Below the pieces are notes generated by a model, which did not search any database, was not told where the DNA came from, and was given only the letters and a program-made list of their open reading frames with translations. DNA of 5,638 nucleotides. Source: Oscillospiraceae bacterium. Its GTDB lineage: Bacteria; Bacillota; Clostridia; Oscillospirales; Oscillospiraceae. Every line of letters starts with the position of its first letter. Position 1 is the first letter of the stretch. The DNA lies in the NCBI GenBank assembly GCA_904501855.1, contig CAJGCI010000122.1, positions 1-5,638 on the forward strand. Reading direction: 5' to 3'. Shown here one piece after another: positions 1 through 5,638 of this stretch. Both the position numbers and the translations under genes were made by a program.

Positions 1-232
1 AGTTCTGAACGGCATCGATCATGACGGGAAGTCCGGGGGAGGGAGCATACGCCAGAACGGGATCGTTGATGGCGCGGATGGCTTCCATCATCTCTTTCGG
101 AGTCTCGATGTCCGGCTGACCGATGTTCAGGTGGTAGATCTTGATCCCCTTGGCCTTTGCCTCATTGGCCAGAGGTCCGAACTTACGGATCGGTGACAGC
201 CCGCATTTCTCGATTTTACTGGAAAATTTCAT
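1..232 (-). CDS. PLP-dependent aminotransferase class I/II, N-terminal part (runs off left edge)
   Basis: Reading the minus strand from an ATG at 232-230 gives 77 open codons up to the window edge, so only the N-terminus is present. It begins MKFSSKIEKCGLSPIRKF and contains the segment YHLNIGQPDIETP at residues 33-45, the classic N-terminal signature of fold-type I aspartate/aromatic-type aminotransferases, followed by an AYAPSPGLP stretch at 61-69 that matches the usual 'Y..s.G.p..r.ai' segment. The family transfers amino groups between amino acids and 2-oxo acids using pyridoxal phosphate in the cytoplasm. The catalytic lysine lies outside the window, so activity and substrate cannot be judged. 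The start is supported by AAGGAG at 245-240, seven bases upstream. The gene is divergent from murT and has its own candidate promoter at 332-304. Family assignment is secure; the specific substrate is unknown. Confidence 0.88.
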   Translation of the reverse strand, partial: MKFSSKIEKCGLSPIRKFGPLANEAKAKGIKIYHLNIGQPDIETPKEMMEAIRAINDPVLAYAPSPGLPVMIDAVQN

Positions 233-239
233 GTTGTGT

Positions 240-245
240 CTCCTT
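240..245 (-). promoter_or_regulatory. Ribosome binding site of the aminotransferase gene
   Basis: The minus strand reads AAGGAG here, followed by seven bases and then the ATG at 232-230. This near-perfect Shine-Dalgarno sequence fixes the start of the left-edge gene. Confidence 0.8.
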
Positions 246-303
246 ACTTTCCAATTTATTTGTTTTTTTCAATAGTTCGTTGTCACTAGCTATTTTCGAC
301 TAG

Positions 304-332
304 ATTATAATGGTTGGGAGAAACTTATGCAA
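304..332 (-). promoter_or_regulatory. Candidate sigma-70/SigA promoter for the aminotransferase gene
   Basis: On the minus strand, TTGCAT (332-327) is followed by a 17-base spacer and a perfect TATAAT (309-304). The -10 is ideal and the spacing is optimal, but the -35 matches consensus only in its TTG. Transcription would start near 297 and give a leader of about 65 nt before the ATG at 232. The -10 lies in the palindrome ATTATAAT (304-311), so the same bases also read TATAAT on the plus strand. Confidence 0.45.
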
Positions 333-445
333 CCGTGATTTCCCCGATTTGTGAAGATTTCAGGGAAATCTTTCCTGCCGGGCACCGGGAGGGAAGTCCC
401 TCGGAACACCGGGGTCCCGGCGACCGGAAAACCGCGACGGATTCG

Positions 446-474
446 TTGAAATGATCCCGGTCCTATGGTAAAAT
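446..474 (+). promoter_or_regulatory. Probable SigA promoter of the murT operon (extended -10)
   Basis: TTGAAA (446-451, five of six consensus bases) is followed by exactly 17 bases and TAAAAT (469-474, five of six). A TG dinucleotide at 466-467, one base before the -10, makes it an extended -10 element. Transcription should start near 481, giving a short leader of about 30 nt before the murT ATG at 512. This is the best-supported promoter in the window and probably drives all four plus-strand genes, since there is no room for another promoter at the gene junctions. Confidence 0.65.
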
Positions 475-511
475 AATTTGTTGAATCAAACGATACGACT
501 CGAGGTATTTT

Positions 512-1885
512 ATGGGTATTCAAGTATTTTTCGCAAGTCTGCTCTGCCGGTTCCTGAAGGCAGTGGCGCGCATCGCCCACCGGGGCGGCACCGCCATGCC
601 CGGCCGGTACGCACTGAAACTGTGCCCGGACCTTCTGAAGGTGCTGGCCGGGGACGTGCATGTGGTGGCCATCACCGGCACCAACGGCAAGACCACATCC
701 TCCCGTATGGTGGAAGAGGCCTTTGAGGAGGCGGGACTGGACTACATCTCCAACCGCTCCGGGGCCAATCTGATCTCCGGGATCACCACGGAGTTCGTGA
801 TGAACGCCACCCTCACGGGAAGACCGAAGAAGCACTACGCCGTCATCGAATGCGATGAGGCGGCGGCCCGGAAAGTATTCGGACAGCTTCAGCCGGAGGT
901 GGTCCTGGTGACCAACCTCTTCCGGGACCAGCTGGACCGCTACGGGGAAGTGACCCATACCCTGGGCAATATCCGCGAAGGCCTGAAAGGCACCCCGGAG
1001 AGCCTGCTCTGCCTGAACGCGGACTGCTCCCTGACGTCCTCTCTGGCGCTGGATGTGCCCAATCCCTGCGTCTATTACGGGGTCAACGGCACGGCGGTGT
1101 CCTCCCGGGAGAAGCCCAGCATCTCCGATGCCACCCACTGCATCCGCTGCAAGACGGAATACGAATACGACTACATGACTTACGCCCATCTGGGAGGCTA
1201 CCGCTGTCCCAAGTGCGGATACCGCAGGCCGGATGCGGACGTAGCGGTCACCGCCGTGGCGCGGCAGACTGCGGACAGCAGTGTCGTGGATATGGACATC
1301 TTCGGAGAGAAGCGCACCGTAACGGTGAACCTTCCCGCCGTCTACAATATCTACAACGCCGCCGGCGCCATCGCGGCGGCCATGAAGATGGGGATCCCGC
1401 TGGATACGGCGGTGAGCGCCCTGGGCCGTTTCAACTGCGGATTCGGACGGATGGAGAAATTCGACCTGGGAGCCGGCGGGACCCGCATGATGCTGGTGAA
1501 GAACCCGGCGGGCTGCAACCAGGTGATCTCCTTCCTCCGTGAGATCGGAGAGGACTTCTCCCTCGTGGTGTGTCTCAACGACCGCAGTGCCGACGGCACC
1601 GACATCTCCTGGATCTGGGATGCGGAATTCGAGCATCTGGAGGAGGTCCGGGACCGCATCCGGAACGTCTACGTCTCCGGGACCCGGGCAGGGGACATGC
1701 AGCTGCGCATGAAATATGCCGGCATCGACCCGGAGAAGATCCTTCTGGAGACGGATTATGCAAAACTGGTGGACGCCATGGCCGCCCAGGAGGTGCCGGT
1801 GTTCATCATGCCCACCTATACCGCCATGCTGGACCTGCGGGAGCATCTGATCCGCCGGTGCGGCGGTGCGGACTTCTGGGAATAA
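512..1885 (+). CDS. murT: Lipid II isoglutaminyl synthase, ATP-dependent ligase subunit MurT
   Basis: This 457-residue cytoplasmic Mur ligase-family protein, with GatD, amidates the D-Glu of the lipid II stem peptide to D-isoglutamine. The N-terminal part leads into the Mur-ligase P-loop TGTNGKTT (55-62, Lys60), then VIECDEA (111-117) and LFRDQLDRYGE (136-146), all typical of MurT. Four cysteines in two CxxC pairs (C210/C213, C232/C235) form a zinc-ribbon insert in the central domain, known from several MurT proteins. The C-terminal DUF1727 region has NPAGCNQV (331-338) and DGTDISWIWD (361-370). In Staphylococcus aureus a MurT aspartate completes the GatD catalytic triad, and I infer it is one of the Asp residues of this motif, probably D364. 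Length is close to S. aureus MurT (about 437). GAGG at 502-505 precedes the ATG by six bases. The gene is first in the operon, directly followed by gatD. Confidence 0.95.
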   Translation: MGIQVFFASLLCRFLKAVARIAHRGGTAMPGRYALKLCPDLLKVLAGDVHVVAITGTNGKTTSSRMVEEAFEEAGLDYISNRSGANLISGITTEFVMNATLTGRPKKHYAVIECDEAAARKVFGQLQPEVVLVTNLFRDQLDRYGEVTHTLGNIREGLKGTPESLLCLNADCSLTSSLALDVPNPCVYYGVNGTAVSSREKPSISDATHCIRCKTEYEYDYMTYAHLGGYRCPKCGYRRPDADVAVTAVARQTADSSVVDMDIFGEKRTVTVNLPAVYNIYNAAGAIAAAMKMGIPLDTAVSALGRFNCGFGRMEKFDLGAGGTRMMLVKNPAGCNQVISFLREIGEDFSLVVCLNDRSADGTDISWIWDAEFEHLEEVRDRIRNVYVSGTRAGDMQLRMKYAGIDPEKILLETDYAKLVDAMAAQEVPVFIMPTYTAMLDLREHLIRRCGGADFWE

Positions 1886-1890
1886 GGAGG
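1884..1890 (+). promoter_or_regulatory. Ribosome binding site deciding the gatD start
   Basis: AAGGAGG overlaps the TAA stop of murT (1883-1885). It sits five bases before an ATG at 1896 and eight before a second ATG at 1899. It lies downstream of the in-frame GTG at 1866, so that longer start cannot use it. This overlap of stop codon and ribosome site suggests translational coupling of murT and gatD. Confidence 0.85.
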
Positions 1891-1895
1891 GACGG

Positions 1896-2633
1896 ATGAT
1901 GGAACTGAATATCTGTTATTTATATCCCGACGTACTGAATCTGTATGGCGACGGCGGCAACATCATCTGCCTGCAGCGGCGGCTGCAGTGGCGGGGCATC
2001 ACCAGCAACGTCACCCGTGCCGGCATCGGCGACAAGGTGTCCCTGGCAGATTATGATCTGATGTTCATCGGCGGGGGACAGGACTTCGAGCAGGAGGTAC
2101 TGCTGGAGGATCTTCACCGGGGCAAGGCCTCCGAGATCCTGGCGGCGGTGGAGGACGGCAAGACCTTCCTCACCATCTGCGGCGGATACCAGATGATGGG
2201 AAACTACTATCAGACCCATGAGGGCGTCCGCTGCGACTTCATCGGCGCGGTGGATCTGTATACCGTCGGTTCTCCCACCCGCATGATCGGCAACTACAAA
2301 TACCGGTGCACCGCCGGCAACGGCGGCAGCCTGGTGGTGGGTTTTGAAAACCACAGCGGAAAGACCTATCTCGGTGACGGCGTGTCCCCTCTGGGCACCG
2401 TGGAAGCGGGATATGGCAACAACGGCGAGGACGGCACGGAAGGAGTGCGCTACCGCAACGTGTTCGGCACCTACAGCCACGGCCCGGTGCTTCCCAAGAA
2501 TCCGGAATTCTGCGATTACATCCTGCAGACCGCCCTTGAGCGCCGGTACGGTTCGGCACAGCTGGAGCCTCTGGGAGACCGGGAGGAAGCCTATGCCCAT
2601 GACATCATGGCAAAACGGATAGGAGCAAAATGA
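1896..2633 (+). CDS. gatD: Lipid II isoglutaminyl synthase, glutamine amidotransferase subunit GatD
   Basis: The protein has 245 residues from the ATG at 1896, or 244 from the adjacent ATG at 1899; S. aureus GatD has about 243. GatD is a class I (triad) glutaminase of the CobB/CobQ-like group that hydrolyses glutamine and passes ammonia to MurT. The N-terminus ELNICYLYPDVLNLYGDGGN is characteristic. The nucleophile is C95 in TICGGYQ (93-99), the general-base histidine is H195 in GTYSHGPVLP (191-200), and R129 in the TRMIGNY segment fits the conserved active-site arginine. Counting from 1899 makes these C94 and R128, the numbering I recall for S. aureus GatD, a weak hint for that start. A third triad residue is expected to come from MurT. 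The gene is separated from murT by only 10-13 bases. An AGGAG inside its 3' end serves the next gene. Confidence 0.95.
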   Translation: MMELNICYLYPDVLNLYGDGGNIICLQRRLQWRGITSNVTRAGIGDKVSLADYDLMFIGGGQDFEQEVLLEDLHRGKASEILAAVEDGKTFLTICGGYQMMGNYYQTHEGVRCDFIGAVDLYTVGSPTRMIGNYKYRCTAGNGGSLVVGFENHSGKTYLGDGVSPLGTVEAGYGNNGEDGTEGVRYRNVFGTYSHGPVLPKNPEFCDYILQTALERRYGSAQLEPLGDREEAYAHDIMAKRIGAK

Positions 2634-2634
2634 G

Positions 2635-3903
2635 ATGATTCGTTTCTTTAACGGCAGAGTTTTGCAGTTTGACGGCGGCATCCGGGTGACGGAGGACCGG
2701 GAAGTCTGGGTGGACGGAACCTCCATCTGCTACGTGGGTCCGGCCCGGGAGGACCTGCCGGCATTTGACCGGCAGATCGACCTGAAGGGGGATCTGCTGA
2801 TGCCCTCTTTCAAGAATGCCCACACCCACACCGCCATGACGTTCCTGCGCTCTCTGGCGGACGACCTGCCTCTGCAGGAGTGGCTGACGCGGCAGGTGTT
2901 CCCCCGGGAAGCCAGACTGACGCCGGAGATGATCTACGAATTTACCCGCATCGGGATCCTGGAATACCTGAGCAGCGGCATCACCGCAAGCTTCGACATG
3001 TATTTCAAGAACGATGCCTACACGAAGGCCAACATCGATTCCGGTTTCCGCACCGTGATCTGCGCCTCCATGAACAATTTCGATCCCGACCCCGCCTATG
3101 TGGAGCAGGAGTACCGGAAGTATAACGGTCTCCATGAACTGATCTCCTACCGGCTGGGGATCCACGCGGAATACACCACGTCCCGGGAGAGGATGGAGTA
3201 CATCTCCTCCCTGGTGCACAAGTATGAGGCCCCCTTCTTCTGCCACAACTCTGAGACCCGCAGCGAGGTGGAGGGGTGTCTGGAACGGTACGGCATGACC
3301 CCCACGGAGCTGTTCGATGATCTGGGACTGCTGGATTACGGCGGCGGCGGATACCACTGCGTGTACTTTTCCGACCACGACATCGAGATCTTCAGAAAAC
3401 GGGGCTGCTGGGTGGTGACAAACCCGTCTTCCAATGTGAAGCTGGCCAGCGGCATCGCGCCCGTCAGCCGTTATCTGGACGAGGGGCTGAACCTGGCCAT
3501 CGGTACGGACGGAGCGGCCAGCAACAACGCGCTGGACATGTTCCGGGAGATGTATCTCACCGCGGTGCTGCAGAAAGTGGCGAACATGGACGCGGCGTCC
3601 TGCGATCCGCTGAAGGTGCTGGAGATGGCCTGTGTCGGCGGCGCCCGTGCCATGGGACTGGACGACTGCGACGACATCGCCGAAGGCAAGAAGGCGGATC
3701 TCATCGTCCTGGATCTGTCCCGTCCCAACATGCAGCCAATTCACAACATCCCGAAAAACATCGTGTACGCCGGATCCAAGGAAAACGTCCGGCTGACCAT
3801 GGTCAACGGTGTGGTGCGTTACGAGGACGGCGTCTTCCATATCGGGGAGGAGCCGGAAGTGATCTACCGGAACGCACAGAGCATGATCAAAGAGGTCCTT
3901 TAA
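2635..3903 (+). CDS. Amidohydrolase, MTA/SAH deaminase-like (MtaD/SsnA group)
   Basis: This 422-residue cytoplasmic metal-dependent hydrolase belongs to the amidohydrolase superfamily, with an N-terminal beta-sandwich part (about 1-57), a TIM barrel and a C-terminal sandwich segment (from about 350, ADLIVLDL). Metal-site residues can be placed: H63 and H65 in NAHTHT, H204 in FCHNSET, and D292 in GTDGAASNN. E207 is the expected catalytic acid, H241 the expected proton shuttle, and H177 in GIHAEY matches a substrate-binding His. DDLPLQEWL (76-84) and NPSSNVKLASGIAPV (263-277) are characteristic of 5'-methylthioadenosine/S-adenosylhomocysteine deaminases. The pocket arginines I recall from the Thermotoga enzyme are not obvious here, so the substrate may be another adenosine-like or aminated heterocycle. 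The ATG at 2635 has AGGAG at 2621-2625 and begins one base after the gatD stop. Superfamily is certain; substrate is inferred. Confidence 0.85.
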   Translation: MIRFFNGRVLQFDGGIRVTEDREVWVDGTSICYVGPAREDLPAFDRQIDLKGDLLMPSFKNAHTHTAMTFLRSLADDLPLQEWLTRQVFPREARLTPEMIYEFTRIGILEYLSSGITASFDMYFKNDAYTKANIDSGFRTVICASMNNFDPDPAYVEQEYRKYNGLHELISYRLGIHAEYTTSRERMEYISSLVHKYEAPFFCHNSETRSEVEGCLERYGMTPTELFDDLGLLDYGGGGYHCVYFSDHDIEIFRKRGCWVVTNPSSNVKLASGIAPVSRYLDEGLNLAIGTDGAASNNALDMFREMYLTAVLQKVANMDAASCDPLKVLEMACVGGARAMGLDDCDDIAEGKKADLIVLDLSRPNMQPIHNIPKNIVYAGSKENVRLTMVNGVVRYEDGVFHIGEEPEVIYRNAQSMIKEVL

Positions 3904-4760
3904 TGCAAACCATCGATCTACATACCCATTCCACATTCTCCGACGGCAGCTGCACGCCCACCGAGATCCTGCAGAGAGCCCATGAAAAGGGCCTGGCCGC
4001 CCTGGCGGTGACGGATCACGACAACGTGGGGGGCGTGGCCGAGGCCATGAATGCCGGAGAGGCCCTGGACATCGAGGTGATCCCCGGAGTGGAGTTCGGC
4101 TCCGGATACCGGGGACGGTCCATCCATCTGCTGGGATACCTGTTCGATCCGGACGAGGAGAATCTGAGAGACACCATCGATTCCGTACAGAATGCCCGGG
4201 TGGAGCGAAACGAAGTCATCGCCTCCCGGATGCGTGAAGACGGGATCCCGGTGACCGTGGAGGAGCTGATCCGGAAACACGGCACCACCAGCATCGGGCG
4301 GCCTCATTTCGCCAAGGTGTTCGTGGAACACGGAAAGGCGGAGTCCGTGCGGGACGCCTTTCAGAAATTCCTCAATCCGGGACGGGCGTACTACTATCCC
4401 CGGACCTTCATCCCCCTGGCCCAGGCGGCGGGCGTCCTCCGCCATGCCGGCGGCGTGCCGGTACTGGCCCATCCCTTCCAGTACCGTTTCTCGGAAGAGG
4501 AACGGCAGGAGTGGCTGCAGTACTGCCGCAGCATCGGCATCGAGGGACTGGAGTGCCGGTATTCCGGATACGACGGGGAACAGACCGCCTATCTGGATGC
4601 CATGGCGGAAAAATACGGGTTCTGCCGTACCGGCGGCAGCGACTTTCACGGGACCTTCAAACCGGATATCGACATCGGGACCGGCAAGGGCTCCCTGGCC
4701 GTGCCCCTGTCCTTCCTGGAGGAACTGAAACGGCGGCGGGAGGAAATCCTGCACCGGTGA
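3903..4760 (+). CDS. PHP-domain phosphoesterase, RNase AM/YciV-like (3',5'-nucleoside bisphosphate phosphatase family)
   Basis: The 285-residue protein has a PHP fold with the complete trinuclear metal set: H7 and H9 in DLHTHS, D14 in FSDG, H39 in TDHD, E64 in PGVEF, H75 in SIHLLGY, H190 in LAHP, and D247 and H249 in GSDFHG. The order, spacing and length match the YciV/TrpH family. Members such as E. coli RNase AM and the Chromobacterium violaceum homologue hydrolyse 3',5'-bisphosphonucleotides and trim 5' ends of short RNAs. GRPHFA (132-137) is also family-typical. Its ATG shares one base with the TAA of the amidohydrolase gene (TAATG, 3901-3905), with AGAGG at 3891-3895 as ribosome site, so translation is probably coupled. 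It is the last gene of the operon and is followed by a strong hairpin. Family assignment is firm; the exact nucleotide substrate is inferred from relatives. Confidence 0.88.
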   Translation: MQTIDLHTHSTFSDGSCTPTEILQRAHEKGLAALAVTDHDNVGGVAEAMNAGEALDIEVIPGVEFGSGYRGRSIHLLGYLFDPDEENLRDTIDSVQNARVERNEVIASRMREDGIPVTVEELIRKHGTTSIGRPHFAKVFVEHGKAESVRDAFQKFLNPGRAYYYPRTFIPLAQAAGVLRHAGGVPVLAHPFQYRFSEEERQEWLQYCRSIGIEGLECRYSGYDGEQTAYLDAMAEKYGFCRTGGSDFHGTFKPDIDIGTGKGSLAVPLSFLEELKRRREEILHR

Positions 4761-4768
4761 TCCAAAGG

Positions 4769-4820
4769 AAAAAAACAGAGCGGAGAAGACATTGCGTCTT
4801 CTCCGCTCTTGCTCGTTTTT
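4769..4820. terminator. Bidirectional Rho-independent terminator between convergent genes
   Basis: A perfect 14-bp stem joins AGAGCGGAGAAGAC (4777-4790) to its complement at 4796-4809 across a five-base loop. On the minus strand the stem is followed by one G and seven Ts (complement of the A run 4769-4775), a textbook terminator for the E2-like gene. On the plus strand the T run TTTTT comes only at 4816-4820, after six non-ideal bases, so termination of the murT operon is plausible but weaker. It lies between the PHP stop (4758-4760) and the convergent stop at 4829-4831. Confidence 0.88.
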
Positions 4821-4828
4821 ATGATGAT

Positions 4829-5638
4829 TCAGAATACGTCCTCGTTGACTTCCTCCGGCGGCATCTCCAGTGCGGAGGGATCGGCCACGGCGGTCTTGAA
4901 GAACTTCACCGCGGAGGCCATGTAATGGCCGTCGCAGATGCGCTCGTCCAGCGTCAGGTTGAAGTCCAGATACTTGTGCTGCTCCACCGTGCCGGTGCGC
5001 GTCACCTCATAGGCCTTCCGTTTGGCGCCGAAGGCCAGGAACACGGGGACGTTGCCGAAATTGTAGATGTGGTGGAACACGGGACGGATGCCCAGGGAAC
5101 CCAGATCGGTGATGACCATGGATCCGTGGAAGGGACTGACTTCCATCCATTCCTTCTTCAGCCATCCGAAATAGTCCAGGACTTTCAGCAGGCCGATGAC
5201 CATGCGGAAGACGGGACGGGGCAGCTTCTTCATGGCGTTGGCAAAGGCCTCGGTGCCGTTGTCATCCGTATGGCCCTTCACTTCCGACAGGGCGTCGTTC
5301 ATCTTGTGATAGACGTCGTAGACGGTGTCGGAGGGATTGAAGTGCAGCTTGATGGTGGTCTCCGGAGCACCCAGCTCCATGGTCTTCTTCACCGTCATGA
5401 CCACTTCGATGTCGTTTCTGGCATAGTAGTGGCGGCCGGAGATGAACCGGTTCATGGCGGGATACTTGGCCACGGCGCGGATGTAGGCGGCGATGAGCAC
5501 ATGAAGGAAGCCCATGCCCTTGTATCCGTTGACGCGCTGTTTGCGCAGCCAGCGGTCCGCCTCCGTGATCTCCACGTTTTCCGAGAAGAAGTTCAGGGCA
5601 TCGTTGCGCTGCGCCATCACGTAGGGGATGAACAGTTC
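4829..5638 (-). CDS. 2-oxoacid dehydrogenase E2-like acyltransferase domain protein, lipoyl-less, N-terminus beyond right edge
   Basis: The minus strand is open from the window edge at 5638 to a TGA at 4831-4829, giving 269 residues. The first residues, ELFIPYV followed by MAQRNDALNFF, continue a family motif (like 'i.pyIM..R.dA..ff'), so the in-frame GTG at 5620 and ATG at 5617 are internal and the true start is outside. The sequence fits the E2 catalytic/chloramphenicol acetyltransferase fold: a GFLHVLIAAYIRAVAKYP helix region (43-60), then GSMVITDLGSLGI (172-184), and a C-terminal DERICDGHYMA (231-241). E2 enzymes move acyl groups from lipoamide to CoA as trimer-based cores, but no lipoyl or E1-binding domain is seen and the protein ends soon after the active-site motif. 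The usual catalytic His of DHRxxDG is Glu (E232). It may use another chemistry, be inactive, or bind rather than transfer acyl groups. The gene is convergent with the murT operon. Confidence 0.82.
   Translation of the reverse strand, partial: ELFIPYVMAQRNDALNFFSENVEITEADRWLRKQRVNGYKGMGFLHVLIAAYIRAVAKYPAMNRFISGRHYYARNDIEVVMTVKKTMELGAPETTIKLHFNPSDTVYDVYHKMNDALSEVKGHTDDNGTEAFANAMKKLPRPVFRMVIGLLKVLDYFGWLKKEWMEVSPFHGSMVITDLGSLGIRPVFHHIYNFGNVPVFLAFGAKRKAYEVTRTGTVEQHKYLDFNLTLDERICDGHYMASAVKFFKTAVADPSALEMPPEEVNEDVF

Larger units (their letters stand above)
233..511. other. Divergent intergenic region, no gene
   Basis: This 279-bp spacer separates two divergent genes. The half next to the aminotransferase (about 246-311) is AT-rich and holds the palindromic -10 and two CTAG tetramers (286-289 and 300-303). 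The middle (about 337-435) is GC-rich and carries inverted repeats: GATTTCCC (337-344) with GGGAAATC (363-370), GAGGGA (389-394) with TCCCTC (397-402), and CCGGGA (385-390) with TCCCGG (415-420). The last 65 bases hold the murT promoter and ribosome binding site. I see no tRNA, no recognisable riboswitch and no convincing small ORF. Confidence 0.6.

Noticed and set aside
389..402. GAGGGA-AG-TCCCTC as a terminator or strong hairpin
   Set aside because: The loop is only two bases (four if one pair opens), and no T run follows on either strand; there is also no gene ending here to terminate.
478..726. 82-residue plus-strand frame starting at 478 and overlapping murT
   Set aside because: Its initiation codon is a TTG next to the -10 of the murT promoter without a ribosome site, and most of the frame is out-of-frame murT sequence.
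305..1846. 513-residue open frame on the minus strand opposite murT
   Set aside because: It lies antisense to a gene with clear MurT motifs, resembles no protein, is rich in His, Gly, Arg and Val as expected for the antisense reading of GC-rich codons, and its stop end has no gene context. Similar long antisense frames lie opposite the other plus-strand genes, which points to base composition.
1866..1895. Upstream GTG start giving a 10-residue longer GatD
   Set aside because: It would overlap murT, and it lies upstream of the AAGGAGG at 1884-1890; the extra residues (MRTSGNKEGR) do not match the GatD N-terminus, while ATG 1896 or 1899 is well spaced from the ribosome site.
1920..2726. 268-residue open frame on the minus strand opposite gatD
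   Set aside because: Antisense shadow; composition is artefact-like and the opposite strand has the complete GatD active site.
2605..3936. 443-residue open frame on the minus strand opposite the amidohydrolase
   Set aside because: Antisense shadow of a gene with full metal-site motifs; low-complexity His/Val/Gly/Asp composition and no recognisable domain.
3918..4754. 278-residue open frame on the minus strand opposite the PHP gene
   Set aside because: Antisense shadow of a gene with all nine PHP metal ligands; no domain recognised.
5615..5620. GTG (5620) or ATG (5617) as start of the E2-like gene
   Set aside because: The frame stays open to the window edge and the codons before it (ELFIPY) fit the conserved family motif, so the true start lies beyond 5638.

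Overview
The window looks like a stretch of chromosome from a Gram-positive bacterium, most likely a GC-rich member of the Bacillota (Clostridia or Erysipelotrichia type). The evidence is a murT-gatD pair, which makes amidated peptidoglycan precursors and is typical of Gram-positives; strong AGGAGG-type ribosome binding sites; tightly packed genes; and a stand-alone E2-like acyltransferase of a kind I associate with gut Firmicutes. The genus cannot be named from this sequence. There are no RNA genes, insertion sequences, CRISPR arrays or phage genes.

Layout. (1) Positions 1-232, minus strand: the N-terminal 77 residues of a class I/II PLP-dependent aminotransferase, which runs off the left edge. 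(2) Positions 233-511: a divergent intergenic region with an AT-rich half carrying a candidate minus-strand promoter and a GC-rich half with inverted repeats. A good plus-strand promoter lies just ahead of murT. (3) Positions 512-4760, plus strand: a four-gene operon with almost no gaps: murT, gatD, an amidohydrolase of the MTA/SAH deaminase-like group, and a PHP-domain phosphoesterase of the RNase AM/YciV type. Junctions are 10-13 bp, 1 bp and a 1-base TAATG overlap. (4) Positions 4769-4820: a perfect 14-bp hairpin that ends the operon and also the convergent gene. (5) Positions 4829-5638, minus strand: a lipoyl-less 2-oxoacid dehydrogenase E2/CAT-fold protein whose N-terminus lies beyond the right edge.

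How the genes fit together. MurT and GatD form the lipid II isoglutaminyl synthase: GatD releases ammonia from glutamine, and MurT uses ATP to amidate the D-Glu of the peptidoglycan stem peptide. The next two genes appear to act on nucleosides or nucleotides (deamination of an adenosine-like compound; hydrolysis of a 3',5'-bisphosphate or short RNA end). Their co-transcription with wall amidation is the least expected aspect of the window, although a shared promoter need not mean a shared pathway.

No clearly new system is visible. The points most worth a second look are the E2-like protein with Glu in place of the catalytic His, the substrate pocket of the amidohydrolase, and the mixed operon.
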